Assembly (NCBI GenBank): GCA_013115125.1
Contig: JABANN010000035.1
Location: 1 to 64,000, forward strand
Direction: 5' to 3'
Length of the DNA stretch: 64,000 nucleotides
Source: Perkinsus olseni
Taxonomy: Eukaryota; Perkinsozoa; Perkinsida
In this document: in pieces, positions 11,420-23,760 of the stretch
Position numbering within the stretch: position 1 is the first letter of the stretch
How the letters are laid out: the number at the start of each line of letters is the position of its first letter
Translations under genes and position numbers: made by a program
Notes under the pieces: model-generated
Database searches by the model: none
Seen by the model: only the letters and a program-made list of their open reading frames with translations
Told to the model about the DNA's origin: nothing

Positions 11420-13521
11420 CGCCTGTGGACCTGCCGAGGCCCATCGCCCCAGCTCCCTCCACCCGGCCGGCCCTACCAGCGTCTGCCCCGGCCGTCGCCA
11501 CCCCGATTGGTACAGCAGCTTGCACCTCCTCCGAGGGTGACTTCACAGGAGAGTTCTGCTTCGATGGCGGAGGGGTTATAGCCGGGTCATCCCCCATGAC
11601 GGCCGAAGGCTACAGCAGATCCGCTGCTGACATTCGTCTTGCTACCGCCGCCGTCACCTTGGGTGTCGGGACTCTCACGCTCCGCGGGGTGCCTTCCTTT
11701 TGCGTCACCTCCTCAGCATCAGCTGGTGGAATCTGATGTAATTTTGCGAGTAGCTCAGCGTCAACTGACCTTGGGCAGAGCAACTTAGGAGCCTACAGGT
11801 GTCTGCGCGCAGCCGGCCTCTGCTGCCGCGTCCTGGCAGCATTCCGCCACAGGATGCGCTGGAGTTGGGGCGGCGGCAGGAGAATTGACTTCGCCAGGAG
11901 TCTTCGCGGCGGAGGCGACGGGCGTCGAGTTCCTCCTCGCCGATTTCTATTCGACAACTCCAATCCACCTCACGTGAATGCCGTTCCTACTTTCCCCGTG
12001 TACTGCCTCGGCACAGCTGCCCTAGTGCTGCCCGGAGTCCTCTCGACTGACCCTGTCTGCTTCCCCTCTCCCGGGGTACGAGAGATAGCCTCCTACAGAG
12101 GCCCTTCACACGGACAAGGCGAATACCCTTACCTCTTTCCTATCCTCCTCGGGCACTTCTGTTATGACCGGCTTCTCCTCCTCTTCCTCCGGCCCGGGTA
12201 CGACTGATCCCTCAGCATCTGCTACGCAACATATCCAAAGGAGAGGGGCGAAGGGCTCTGCCTTTATCGTTCTTCCCCTCTTCCATTCCCTCGTCAGCGC
12301 ACTCTGCAGGGTTCTGCTGTACCTCTGCCGCTGGGGACTCGGCCTATGAGACGCCCCTGTGGCCAGAAGGCAGCAACAGCAGCCGTACATACCTCCCCTT
12401 CCTGTTCCTGCTCTCCGCCCTCTGCGTCCTCGGGGCCACCAAAGGGCGTGGCCCACTCCTGGTTGTGGGAAGATGTACACGATACTTCAACATCCTGAAG
12501 ATATCTCCACTCAACGCCAGTTGAATCACTACCAGGACCCCCACCCTCTCAGGGGTCCTCTCTTCCCTCTCCGCAGCCCCACCACTGCCTCCCTGCTCGG
12601 TCGAGTCCTAAAACTATTACAGTCGAGCTGGTTGCATAAAAAGGACAGCCGCCCTACCACTTGTGCATCCACCTGCACGAGCTCTTCTGTAGCGGTAACG
12701 GCGACAGCTTCCTCCTCTCCCCCCTCAGGGATCTCCGCGCTGACGATCGCCTCCTACAGAGGGCATCTCATGACCTCACCCCTCCATTGGCCACACCTTC
12801 CAACTACGGACTCTGATACCAGAGCGACCCTCTGCAGCTGCCGACTTCACTTGTCTTAGGAAAGCGCCTACAGCAGGGCCGTATCCTCCAAGATCGGTTA
12901 ACACAGAAATCGAACGCCCCTTTGGAGACTAGGAGAGAAGGAGTTGTGGATGGATAATAATCCAATAGCATGGGCCCCCATGCGCTCCTATCATTGGCAG
13001 CCTCCCGTTGGACGTGCATACCCTGCTCGCCCCCCCCCCCTACTTGTATCGTCGCTGTCATCTCCCTTGGATATCGGTTTCGACCTCTCGCTCAGCATCG
13101 GCTGTAGTGGCGGCCTTCTAGCCTTCTTTTTGATAGTACTCTCGAAGTTGCGTACTAGATCCATGACCGAGCTACCCCGAACTCTCTCCTCCCTCTCCAC
13201 AGGGGTTCCACTGTGGCTGTGCCGTCGCTGAGAACTCCTTCTACCCCCGGGAGAGGGCCTCGAGGGCGTCCTCAGGATCTCCTTTAACGCCTCGCCTGAT
13301 CATCACCAGCCCACTTTGACACAGCCGTGACCACGAACGTCGAGAAAAACGCCCGCGGTTGGTGACCTAGTCTTGTATATATTACCAGCGGGAAGAGCGG
13401 TATCATTATTATTGTCTGTACTATTAGCAGCGCCCGACGCATTCTCATCCAGTCCGGCCACAGCACCCGCCACAGATGCATCGGGAAGGGCCGATGTTGA
13501 TGATGACGACGACGAGGCCAT
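11420..13521 (-). CDS. Disordered acidic region, possible N-terminus of the TOG protein
   Basis: Coding-like exons run from an ATG at 13521 ([16 protein letters not shown]) through a basic, proline- and serine-rich segment (EALKEILRTPSRPSPGG, MDLVRNFESTIKKKARR). They continue into acidic segments such as EEEAVAVTATEELVQ and EEEEEKPVITEVPEEDRKE. Two exons open alike (EAIVSAEIPEGG near 12750 and EAISRTPGEGK near 12090), each after an acceptor ending CTCTGTAG, which suggests an internal duplication. Introns of about 35-110 nt are visible. No folded domain is recognised. The strand and the close spacing suggest it is the N-terminal extension of the TOG-array protein, but the junction at 11.4-11.8 kb could not be resolved. 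It may instead be a separate gene. Confidence 0.45.
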
Positions 13522-13806
13522 CTATCGCAACTCAGCTCATCGGATGGCACACAACCCGCAACCCCAATTGACGAAATTGAACTCAACTGGTGGGAGTATG
13601 TAACATGAAACGTTCGCTGCGGAAGGTGGCAGACTCCCCCGGTTGGAGACCGTACGATTGGTATCGATCATCATGGCGTGCGCTAGAGAAACTGTCATAC
13701 GGCTCGGTTGGGGTCTGGTCTATCGGCCGGTAGTATAGCCGGCATTGCGGTGGTCGGTTGGCCAAGTTTACGGGTCTGGATCTCTTGCTGCAAGTCTTCG
13801 TATTCA

Positions 13807-15472
13807 TCAGGGATCTAGTGAGGAAGGTATCTTACCTCGAACCATGCAAGATACGAAAGAGGTCACCTCTGACTGAGTTGGGCCGAACAAATACGTCAGT
13901 GTAATCTCATCCACTGTGTCCATCCTTCGATCATCCATGATATCCGGATCGATAAAAAAGAATACTGGCATGTCCACTTCCTAAACCGACCCCAAGGACC
14001 TCCACGACCGAGATGACTCCACCCGGCGCCTACCTCATGCGGCCCCAGCAGCTGCTCGTCGAAACAGAAGCACTGTATCTTATTAAAGTACAGCCCGGCC
14101 TCTAAGGGCAACATATGATACGTTGACATACCTGTACTGGAGATTGAACACGATCGCTGGAGCGCGAATGCCATACCGCTCACAACGATCAGCAAGAACC
14201 CGACTCAGCTACCCTCTATACGACTGTCAGAGTCGCGTCGTCGTCGTCGGCGGGCTTCGGGTGACGCGAAGCAGAAGAGTTACGATGAGAAATGCCGGTT
14301 GTGAGGGGCGGTACAGCGCTCCCCGAGCCGCTATCCTTACCTATGATGGGTTTGTTAGTCCTGTTTTTAGCTCGGAAGAACGCCAGAGCCGTCTCACCAG
14401 GGGTTACCTGAACTAGTGGTGGTGAGAGGAGCCTCGACAGTTGGCCGCCACCACGCATCCTCACGGCCTACGTGCAGTGTGAAGATATCACACTAGGCAT
14501 ATCCTAGGTCGATCATGGGCAAGGACGAAAAACCTCGGACGTACATAGACGGATCGCTGCTCCGGATAGAAATCCCACTTGAGCGTGCTCTGCACCGCCC
14601 CAGCAAAGGTAATCTTGATAATTCTGACAAGAAAAGACGTCATCCGCCGACCAAACCACAGCCGACCATAACCTCTTGCTAGCTTCCCCTTCCTTAGGCG
14701 GCGGTTTATACTCCTTATGTCCCACCGTCGCGAACTGAGACCGACACCTCCACGGCCGAGTTCGAAAGGTTGAGGCGACGTGGTAGATGGATACTCACAC
14801 CTCCCGTGGAACCTTGGCCCGTGGACTTGCAGTACATGTCGTACAATGGTACCGCTACGAAACACATGCCAAACATGAAAACCTGAACCAGTGGAATGGC
14901 GTCAAGGGTGGACGTAGGCGAGTGGGAATGGTTGTGAGCTTTGGCAAAGAGTAACCAGTGGGAATGGGAGAAGATACCGGAAAGTATTGAGTAATTTGGA
15001 GACACTTCGTAAGGCAGATAAGACGACTACTCCTCCCGGTCGAGGAGGAGACGAGGGCCATTGTAGTAGGTCATGAGGGCAGTATGAGGCGAGCCACAGC
15101 AGCAGCAGCAGCAGCTCACGCCAGATGACAGCCAAAGGAAAGACGTGTTGACACTTCTCGTCCGCTTATCGGTCTCCTTTTTAACCTGATGATTTACCTT
15201 GCCCTGATTATTCCTGTCCGACGATTAGACGCCCACCTTGCCGTAGAGCCAGCTGCCACTCCCACCATCTGGGGCGTGCTTCCGCCACCGCCCTGAACCG
15301 TGTATCCGTGAAGCAGCCGTTGGAGCCTCCGTTGCGAAGGCTCTTCCCAAATGGCGTATCTTAACTCCACCGAGCTCGCACAAATACGGGAGCCCCACCT
15401 CACGGTTACCAAATGCCTCTTCTCTTCTGAAAAGCTGGACGCCCTCCACCGAAGCGACTGAAGAGGCCTCAT
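13807..15472 (-). CDS. COX11: Cytochrome c oxidase assembly protein COX11
   Basis: COX11 is the inner-membrane copper chaperone that delivers Cu(I) to the CuB site of COX1. Eight exons (15472-15410, 15359-15237, 14882-14799, 14734-14673, 14623-14545, 14407-14341, 14131-14034, 13980-13807) give about 249 residues. A basic, serine-rich presequence (MRPLQSLRWRASSFS) is followed by the single membrane helix (FMFGMCFVAVPLYDMYC) with the family's VPLY motif. Then come the immunoglobulin-like domain (KITFAGAVQSTLKWDFYPEQ, VTPGETALAFFRAKNRTNKP), the copper motif IQCFCF, and DMPVFFFIDPDIMDD. The CFCF cysteines are intact. Introns are mostly 50-200 nt; intron 2 is 354 nt. Intron 1 ends AAG before ATACGC. 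The tail after ITLTY is longer than usual and includes hairpin D. The first exon is the least certain part. Confidence 0.93.
13827..13854. repeat. Hairpin D, GTATCTT-N14-AAGATAC
   Basis: A perfect 7-bp inverted repeat with a 14-nt loop, inside the last exon of COX11 close to its stop codon. On the gene strand it starts GT and ends AAG before ATAC, so a 24-nt in-frame unit could be spliced or read through without changing frame. Confidence 0.75.
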
Positions 15473-15978
15473 AGTTCAACCAAATCTACGGAAGGTGTGG
15501 TATTGCACGCATGCACACACCCGCCGTGAATTGAACTTGACGCAACAACATACCCTGACTTGATAAGGCCTCTCGAGAAAGTTGAACATCGTCGACATTA
15601 CGCGGAGACTAACATCACGACACCGCTTATAAAAAGTTCATCGTCGTCTTTCGTATCATCATTATTATTATCATCGCCACCACGCAAATGGAGTCAATTT
15701 TTTCATCATCCCTTAGAGGAGAGGGAGTCCCTCAAGAGACTCTCACAGCAACACCTGTTGCCACGGTCGGACGATACTACAAGACTACTGCTTATCAAGA
15801 CCAGACCAGCAGTCACCCCAAAAAGGGAAGGGGGCGACGTAGCCTGATTTTTTACTAGAATTAAGGACAGAATCGGGGAGGCTTGGAAAACCCGAGTGAC
15901 CTCGAGGTATGTGAGAATGATAAGATTAGAAGAAAAAAGAATAATAATATGGATCCTATTCTCTACTACTGCTATGAC

Positions 15979-15994
15979 CGCGCGCCACGAAAAT
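15979..15994 (+). repeat. Module CGCGCGCCACGAAAAT
   Basis: A near-identical copy of the ATTTCGTGGCGCG module (reverse complement), in the poorly resolved minus-strand region. Confidence 0.55.
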
Positions 15995-17269
15995 ACGCAC
16001 GATAGGGCAACAGAGGGGCTGTCCAGTGACCGATGTCGAGGACGGCGGAGTAGAGAACCGCACACGTCGTAATCTCGAAGGAACGGACCTATAGAAGCCG
16101 TTTGTTAGACCAGAACAAGCGATAAGGACTACAAAAAGCACAGAGCAAGCAGCAGCGAGCTTCGAAGCCGCACTGCTGCTGCTTAACAGATGAACAGATG
16201 ATGATGACTATTAATACTACTACTAATAATAATAACGTATCTTGGACCGTGGCCACCACACTCATACCGACGAATTGGCACGACGCGGATCGGGTTAAAG
16301 CCGGTCCGCGTCGATACCGCACCGAAGGACTATCAATCGTGTAAATTTGATATTGTTATGAAAGGATAATATATTACTGAAGAGGTAGAGGCAGTAAAAG
16401 ATGTTGCTGATGATGTCGTCGATAAGGCCTGTCTCGCGGTAGGGGCCGATCGCCCCTCGAGAGCCATCAACGACCACAATGTAACAACCCTGTTCGAGGA
16501 GGGCACCAGAGCGATGATCATAAGCTCTTCTACCACTGGCTGCTGAGAGCAGCCCGAATCTGCTTTTGAGAGTGATCACTCCGGGCTTCGCTCCGTCGAG
16601 CAATAACGAGAAAATGGAACAGAATGAAGACCAGTACTCCGAAGGTTGGAGCAACAGCGGTACCGAAAGAAGGGTCTCTCGGTGAACCATGCTGCTGCTC
16701 GGTAAAACAACAAAAATAGTAACCACGACGCCACAGTCCTCGTCCTCGAATGTCGACAAGCTGTTAATCCACATTTATCTACCGTGGGCTGCTAAGAATA
16801 GGTTCCCAGTAGGCCCTTCATTGTGTAGAGAGAGCCTCTAAATCGGTATCATCTTCATCATCATCAACAACAACATCACCATGAGCATTCTTCTAGCCGC
16901 ATGCTCGCCACGATGTCGTCGTTGTGCTTGGGGACTCCGATTATGGACTGCTGGACGGGTAACTACCCCAAGGGGGGCAAAGGAGATACAACAAAGGTAG
17001 ACAGCAGCAGAGGCAGAGCAGCAGCTCGCCCAGGAGGGCGCCAAGTAAACAGCATAGTATAGAGACTACTACTACGATTGGGCAATACTACACTGTAGGA
17101 TGGAGTAGCCGCACGACCACTGCTGAGTATGATGATAAGAGCAGAGAGCTGGAGTGTACCAGCATGGTGCAATGCACCAGACGTCCTTCAAAGCCTTTGT
17201 GCCGTCCTCGTCGATCGTCATACACGAGACAACGACGACGACATCCAAGCGTCGGCAAGTGCTACTATT

Positions 17270-17760
17270 AGAACGCATAAACTCCTCCTCTAGCGACAGC
17301 CTTGGTAGCTGTTTGTTCTGCCAACTTTTCCGCTTGTTTTTCGTCAGGAGCACCATCATAGTCCGCAGTTCTGCCCAGAGAGACGGAGATCAGTCGATCG
17401 TCGTCAAAGGTGTACTCGACTTGCTGTGGACGGAAATGGACACTCGCTCCGCGCGGACGGGTATCCTCGTCGTAGTCCTCGTAGATATCACCGTATATTG
17501 ACGCGACTGTGGAACATAGCGAGACTGATGACGGTGAGTGCTTCTCGCACGACGCTAGTGACTGTGGTGAATCTGATAGAAAAACCGTAAAAACCAGGGG
17601 AGGCACCCTTGACCCAGGCAGCAACTCACCAACGGTGAGCTCGTTCTGACTAAGCATACTATCAGCCTTCGGAGTTTCCTTCTTCAAAATGCTCCTCCTC
17701 GAGGCGACTGGCTTACTGCCTGTACGCCCTCGGGTCATCCTATAACTACTTGGGCGGACC
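17270..17760 (-). CDS. Coding-like segment with SILK and V-H-F motifs
   Basis: The minus frame carries a basic segment containing RRSILKKETPK, a gap that looks intronic, and then GASVHFRPQQVEYTFDDD and an acidic tail (EKQAEKLAEQ). It shares the V-[HTS]-F...Y pattern with four other segments between 18.4 and 23.5 kb. SILK and V-x-F are known docking motifs for protein phosphatase 1, but here the basic residue before V-x-F is not in the canonical place. Upstream frames encode hydrophobic stretches that may be introns. I do not recognise the family, and the exon ends are not fixed. Confidence 0.4.
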
Positions 17761-18378
17761 GGTTTGTCCGGGACTGCCGTACGACTGAAAAAAGACATGA
17801 TTAGCGACAAAGCAGGGAAGGAGTGGTAGCAGCAGAAGGCGACCGTCCTACCATCCTCGCATAGCCGGCTTGAAGCACCCAAATACACGAGAAAGCATAA
17901 ATATAAAAGTAGTATTAAAATAAGCAAGCTAACATGGACGATGAACAGTACCACACTCAGCGGACCAGAGATCATCGAGAAGCCGCCAAGGCTGAGAGGG
18001 GTTGTCGTTAAATACACAGTAGCTGAAGAGAAAAGAAGCAAAGGGGGGAAGAAGAGAATCCAATACGGTCTGTAATAGCATCCGCTAACGACACAAGCAG
18101 GGAGACAGGATGGACACAACGAGGACCCTAGGATATGATGAAGCCAACAACACTACACGGAGGAGGCGAAGAGGTAGCGAGGTGGAGTTATAATCCGTAG
18201 GATTCAGCAAAGGGGAATGGCGACAACAAAGACGGTTAATAATGGTATAAACCAGAGAAAGGTCATTGCGGTCGTTGGTAGGCTCATCATCATCAGAACA
18301 ACAAAACCAACGACCCTGAATGGTATAATCGTAGCAGCTGGCGGCGGCGGCGCGAGTAAGCGCTCTTATACGGCAAGT

Positions 18379-18996
18379 TCACGAACCATTGACGTGGTGA
18401 CTGCCCAGGGAGGCGATGAGACCCTTCGGGGCCCCTTGAGCGCTCGGCAACCGATGGAAGTGAGGACGATCTACCAGGACCTCAGTATGGCTTCTTAACC
18501 GCTGGCGAACCTCTTCGGGAGGGCTCTCGCTCCCGTAAGAACAGCAGGATACCGATTCCTGGAAGTGGACCAGCGGGGCGGCCTGCATCGATTGGCTCCG
18601 TGGCTTGCTTTCCAACGCTCGATCAGCCTTCCGTATACTAGTGTCATCCGCTGATGGAAAGTGAGCTCGCCCCTCTGAACAACGAGACACATACACAACA
18701 CCGGTACTGCTGCTGCTGCGGGCCTTACTCCACCGGAGTCGCCGATTGACCTCCTCCCTGGTATGCTCATGACCCTGGGCGTCCTTAGCTCGCTCCGCTC
18801 CTATTCCCTTCGGGCCGAACAAAATGTCGAGGCACCCCGGAGTGTAGCCGCGCCTAGTTTCCCCTTCCGGATGCTGTCCACTACTAGACGAAGGTTCATT
18901 CTTAGCGCCAGCTCCGGACGTCTCTTGAATCGGAGCAACGGTTGGAGCAGTAGCTGCCTCCTGGGGATTTGGTGATGGTGCGGTAGCAGATCTCAT
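18379..18996 (-). CDS. Coding-like segment with V-H-F motif
   Basis: A minus frame of about 200 codons, polar and alanine/serine-rich at first, then APLVHFQESVSCCSYGSE and a helical basic segment (EEVRQRLRSHTEVLV). The V-H-F motif and the tyrosine after it match the other segments of this region. No known domain is seen. It may be one exon of a larger gene or one member of a tandem set. Confidence 0.4.
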   Translation of the reverse strand: MRSATAPSPNPQEAATAPTVAPIQETSGAGAKNEPSSSSGQHPEGETRRGYTPGCLDILFGPKGIGAERAKDAQGHEHTREEVNRRLRWSKARSSSSTGVVYVSRCSEGRAHFPSADDTSIRKADRALESKPRSQSMQAAPLVHFQESVSCCSYGSESPPEEVRQRLRSHTEVLVDRPHFHRLPSAQGAPKGLIASLGSHHVNGS

Positions 18997-19263
18997 AAGA
19001 ACAGAACTAACTCCAATAGCTGCGCGAGCAATGGAAGCATAGACGTAAGAGCCTTCAGGCGTCTCCAGGGCATAGAGACTGTCTCACTCAGGAGACCCTT
19101 CCGGACGGCAGTGGACAAACTGAACGGTGGAATCCCCCCGCTCAACTGATGCGCCGCCATGACCCCAACAGAAGCTGCCCCTTCCCGACCAGTACGAAGG
19201 CCCCAACACAAATCAGTCACTCATCGTTCTGCACTCAGGACTGTAAGAAAAATCTGTCGTTGA

Positions 19264-19275
19264 GCGGAGCGAAGC
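19264..19275 (+). repeat. Module GCGGAGCGAAGC in a probable minus-strand intron
   Basis: On the minus strand it lies within a 41-nt stretch that opens GTATCAGC and closes TTCTTACAG, a good intron candidate. Confidence 0.55.
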
Positions 19276-19420
19276 TGATACGACACAATAACGTGTAGCC
19301 TTATTATTAAAGTCATCATAATACTGGAAGTGGTCATAATACTGGAAGTGGAGCAAGAACAACAATTAGGTGGACATATTTCCATTCACGAATGATACAC
19401 TCGAACCACTAAGAAATCGG

Positions 19421-19771
19421 TCACCGGACCTCAAACACAACTCCTAGACGATCGCTATTCTTACCAACACGACAGCGGAGACTTCGGCGGGCTTCTCTCG
19501 GATGGCCCCGTTGAGAGTCCCGGAGCGGCTCCAGTGTGCGGAGGGTTCGCGGATAGCTGCGGCCCGATGAGCGAAGCATGGCAGCCGATTCATAGGTGAG
19601 ACGATCCGTGATGGGGTTGAACGACACGACCCTGGAAGTGCTACTGGCTTCGGACGATGATGAACTGACACTTGTATCATCACCTAAGGGCGGTGGTAGT
19701 ATGGTGGCCAGTGCATGATTGCCTACACTCAGTCCACCGCTGGCAGAGGAAAGGGGCGACGAGATCATCAC
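19421..19771 (-). CDS. Coding-like segment with RVVSF motif
   Basis: The minus frame reads a serine-rich stretch, then SRVVSFNPITDRLTYES and an arginine-rich tail ending at 19421. The R-V-V-S-F string fits the RVxF docking consensus for protein phosphatase 1. It shares the motif layout with its neighbours. No start codon was chosen because the segment is probably an internal or last exon. Confidence 0.4.
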   Translation of the reverse strand: MMISSPLSSASGGLSVGNHALATILPPPLGDDTSVSSSSSEASSTSRVVSFNPITDRLTYESAAMLRSSGRSYPRTLRTLEPLRDSQRGHPREARRSLRCRVGKNSDRLGVVFEVR

Positions 19772-20665
19772 ACTAGCAAATCGATCATTCTTAACGAGGG
19801 GAAGCTAGCACAAATCGCGAGTGCTTCCATCAAGCCACTACGAAAGCGGCAACATCCTTGTGATGCGCCAGCCGGCTGCTGCTGCTCCCTCGCTCACGTC
19901 TAAGAAGGGATGGTCTCTTGTCAACGTCCGATCTTGAGGGAAGCGACCTGATCAGCGAGGCCACTTAAGACCTGGGCAGCATTCCCAGCCCACTGGCGGA
20001 CTCCCCCCTCGCCAAACGCCCGCAGGGTAGGAGCCACGCCTCGAACGGTGGACACAGTGGGCTACTCCCACTACTACGGTGGATACTCCCTAGTAGCTAG
20101 TAATGGCAATATTCAGTCACTACTACTACTACCCCTGCGCAATCTCCTTGTTGGCTGTAATGATGTGTAGTCTCCTAAGGACCAATAAGATACATGACTT
20201 GATAGCAGCTCTACAAGTAGGCGTCGAGTTGGGTCTGATGATGATAGAGGGAGACCATGTACGGCAAGACGCGGCATGACGTAGGGAATACATATATAGC
20301 AACACAGCATTGTGAAATGGACAGCCGACTTCCTCTGTAGTAAACAAACGCAAAATCCCAATATTCAATTCGAGTGTGAAAACCCTTGCGTAATACTGCT
20401 GTTGCTGATGGGTCTCCGAAGCGGATCGTTTGAAGCGACATGGGAGGTAGGGGTAGGGTTTGGTCGGGCTCAACAAGACTATCACAAGGGCAGCGGTAAC
20501 TACGGTTTCAATGATGGTAGTTGTAATAGTAGCGATCTTGATGATGAAAAAATGAGGGAAACGGTGAAAAACGGAGAGCCCCCTATACAAGAAAAGGACA
20601 ATGATTGTGTGGCTGACTGCCACTTACCTACCACGTAATAATAACGGGAGGAAGAGCTACCGGAC

Positions 20666-21307
20666 CTAGACAACAGCCTTCGCGAGGCGGTCGCAGTAGC
20701 GGTTGTGGTGCTTTATTCGATACTTCGACGGTGTGCACAGGAGCTCGAGCTCACAGGAGCGACGGCCGCGCGAAGAGAAGACCGATTCCTCCAAGCGTCG
20801 GTGGTGGTGCGATGGAAGCTCCTTCAAGTAATAAGATATCTCTACGTTAGCATTGAAGTGTACTGAACGTCCGCGACCCCGGGGAAGAGGAGGGCTGCTC
20901 ATAGGTGCCACGATCTCACCATGGCCTAAGATAGAGTAAAAGATACACTCGCCATTCGACCCCGCAATCACAACGCTCTTTGACGAAATTGTGAGCGTAG
21001 GGGTGAGTTGATCCGACGTAATACCACATTTCTCTCCTAACGTGCGGCCGCCATCAGCATCCTCATCATCAGCCTTCCCGCTGGGGTGGTCCACATCCCT
21101 GAAAATAAGCCATGAGGGTACGGTGAATGTCGACACAAAGCAGCGCTCACTGATGCAAAGGGACGGCGGCGGCGAGGTCCAGGCCCTCTCCCAAGGCCAG
21201 AGTGGAGGAGGAGGACGACAGGAGTTTGTAGACGAGTTGGAAAAGTCCGCGAACGGGACGAAACTGTCCTGAATGGGAGGAGGGCCCCTCAAGGGAGCTA
21301 GAACCAA
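20666..21307 (-). CDS. Coding-like segment with RSVHF motif
   Basis: The minus frame contains ITSDQLTPTLTISSKSVVIA, then GRSVHFNANVEISYYLKE and a basic tail ending LAKAVV at 20666. The R-S-V-H-F string fits the RVxF consensus. An upstream frame at 21434-21147 has QHVSIGTTVVLVGAGPLAP, and 22064-21880 has GSWFWLNPFF, so several exons probably precede it. No known domain is recognised. Confidence 0.4.
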   Translation of the reverse strand: MVLAPLRGPPPIQDSFVPFADFSNSSTNSCRPPPPLWPWERAWTSPPPSLCISERCFVSTFTVPSWLIFRDVDHPSGKADDEDADGGRTLGEKCGITSDQLTPTLTISSKSVVIAGSNGECIFYSILGHGEIVAPMSSPPLPRGRGRSVHFNANVEISYYLKELPSHHHRRLEESVFSSRGRRSCELELLCTPSKYRIKHHNRYCDRLAKAVV

Positions 21308-23299
21308 CAGGAAGGGTCATGAAAGTGATGAATCTGAGTGGAGCCAGCGGACCTGCGCCAACCAGCACAACAGTCGTTCCAATTGATACATGCTGGTTGA
21401 AGCTATCGAGTACCATAGGCTTGTGACACCACACTCATGCTGTGGACTAGTCAGGTTGATAGCAATGAATGACGGGAAAGTTGGTAACATCCCTTCGTGA
21501 TGGTCATTAGGCCGCATCGAGGCGGACGACGATACAGGAGAATCTAGGACGATACCACACCATCAAGAACATGTCCGAAACACAACCAAGTGGCAGAGTC
21601 CCACCAACCCGCCAAAAAGGGACCTCCCGAGCAGTAACCTCACATTCGGAGACCACCTTGCTGTTCGGCTGAGAAACACTGTTAGGTCATGGCTGAATCA
21701 TAATTGCAAGATATGGACGTAGCGAGACTATGACCATACCGTATTTACCACAATAATGAATATCAAAAATAATAAATAAAGAGGAATAATAAATAAATAA
21801 AATAATACCACTCCAACTTGAAATAGACTTTAACTCAAGGTAATAAGGGTGTAGTAGATCAGTAGCACTCACTTCCTCGAACGACATGAAAAAAGGATTG
21901 AGCCAAAACCATGAACCTTGTGGAGCCCTCGCCTTCAACAACTGAGAGGATCGTCCCCTACCATCACTACCCTGACTCTCTGTGACGGACCATTCAGCGT
22001 CTTCTCCCCATGCCACCGAACGCATCCCGATAGCTACTACCGGAGTAACGTATGGTGAGGCCACAACAGAGATGAAGCACTGAACACAAGCAGGCGACGG
22101 TCAAGAGAAAGCCGCTACAAGGTGATGGGCGGCTGCCAAGAGATGCCGACGATTCAACCTATGATAACCATCTCAGTGGGCCGGAACCCTTTCCGGAAAA
22201 TTATCATCATGTTGACGAGTATCATTTGCGAACAGCCAAAAAACAGCAACATCGAGACCATATGACCGACAAATGAGTTGTGGGACTTCACTACAGACTG
22301 AGGCAAAAGACGACAGCCCAAGAGCAGCACGACGGCCACCCTTACGCTGGCCTAGCCAACGATGCAACAATACCACCCTAGAAAACAACCGAGAACAACA
22401 CTGTTTTTCGTAGCATTGCGGATAGGTCGAAGATGCGGTACTGATGCACCACCATGCTGGATCCAAAAGGGAGGCGTCACATACGACGCGCTTAAACGAC
22501 CGACCTCCTTCACGGCCGCCGCCAACGCAGCGGCACTGGCGGAAGAGCTTAGCGTATCCAGAGGTTTCAGATTGTGATTTTCGAGTTTAGTAGACACTAT
22601 TGGTGATCGCGAAAGAGAATGAGATGAGGGAGGCCTGGGGGATAGGGGACTTGCAACAACACCATCTCCGAGAGATCCTCACCAACCTCAACACGCCGCC
22701 TGACGAGTACTATACTCGAATGGCGACGGGAGACCTCTTCAGGACAAACCAAAATAAAGCAAATTATACACAGCCATAAAAAAGGAGCCAACGCTGCAGA
22801 ATTGTATGGAGGCACTGAAACGGCCTCCAAGGTGACGGGAGTGGTCGAAATGGTCAGGCCGCACTACTGTGCCTGCTAGATTCCACCAAGGGCAGCAGCA
22901 GGCGGCAGCAGGGGCTTTCACACTTCAGCGCACCCCTTGGCAAAATGATATCCGAGCGCGTAGCGTGGACGGTGAGAGGTAGCCAGTGAGTATAGAACAA
23001 CAAAGGGGAGTGGTACGGAGTCTTGAACGACTATCAAAAAGAGAACAGCGACATAGAGTATCTACATTTACGAGACGACACTGCGAACCTTCCTGTCCAC
23101 CGAGACTGATGCCATGGTACGATCCCTCCTCAGTGCAGCCACTTCGTACCCACTCAAGGGCCTCAGGAACACATCGCTCATCACAGTCGTCTCTCGACGC
23201 CTCGGCCGAGCCAGGTCTGCCGCATACGGCCACCTTGGAGCAGGAGTCCGGTACTGCCGCCGGACCGGCGACCGTTTCATTCTTCTGCCACTCGCCTTG

Positions 23300-23760
23300 C
23301 TCGTGAGGCCAGTGATCTTGTGGTGACAGCTTCTCAGTCGTGTCACCACATCACCAGCATCGTATTCAACCACGTTAGCCACCCCTTGGAAAGTGACCTT
23401 TTTCGAGCGGGTTGGGTCTCCCTCCAATACAGCCGACAAGGCGCTCAGAGATGAGGAGTGCGAGCGAGCGCTGCGAGACGCGGACGCCTCAGTGGACAAA
23501 CTCCTTAAATCATCGTCGTCATCTGACACGAAGACTCTCTACAAGCCCTCAGCCGCCATCCCCGTACCTGCAGTATCGTCCTCGGCGAGACACGTCCGAG
23601 TTCTCTCAACTTTGCCCAGGGTCAGTCCCGCCAGTCTTGCTTGCTCTTTACCACGGCTCCTAGGGCCTCCTACTGGCGGTAACGAGGTTGGGAAAATCGA
23701 GAAAGTATCGGGAGCTTCCGATGCAGCGTCGGGCTGTTGACGTTTCCGGCCCTTGAAGAA
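23300..23760 (-). CDS. Coding-like segment with KKVTF motif
   Basis: Two exons are joined by a 45-nt intron at 23567-23523 (GTACGG to TGTCAG). The first ends in a polar, basic segment (FFKGRKRQQPDAAS). The second is acidic and serine-rich, then reads SKKVTFQGVANVVEYDAGD. K-K-V-T-F is a good match to the RVxF docking consensus of protein phosphatase 1 partners. The frame upstream of the first exon is open to about 24105, giving a longer N-terminal part of unknown fold. Confidence 0.45.
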
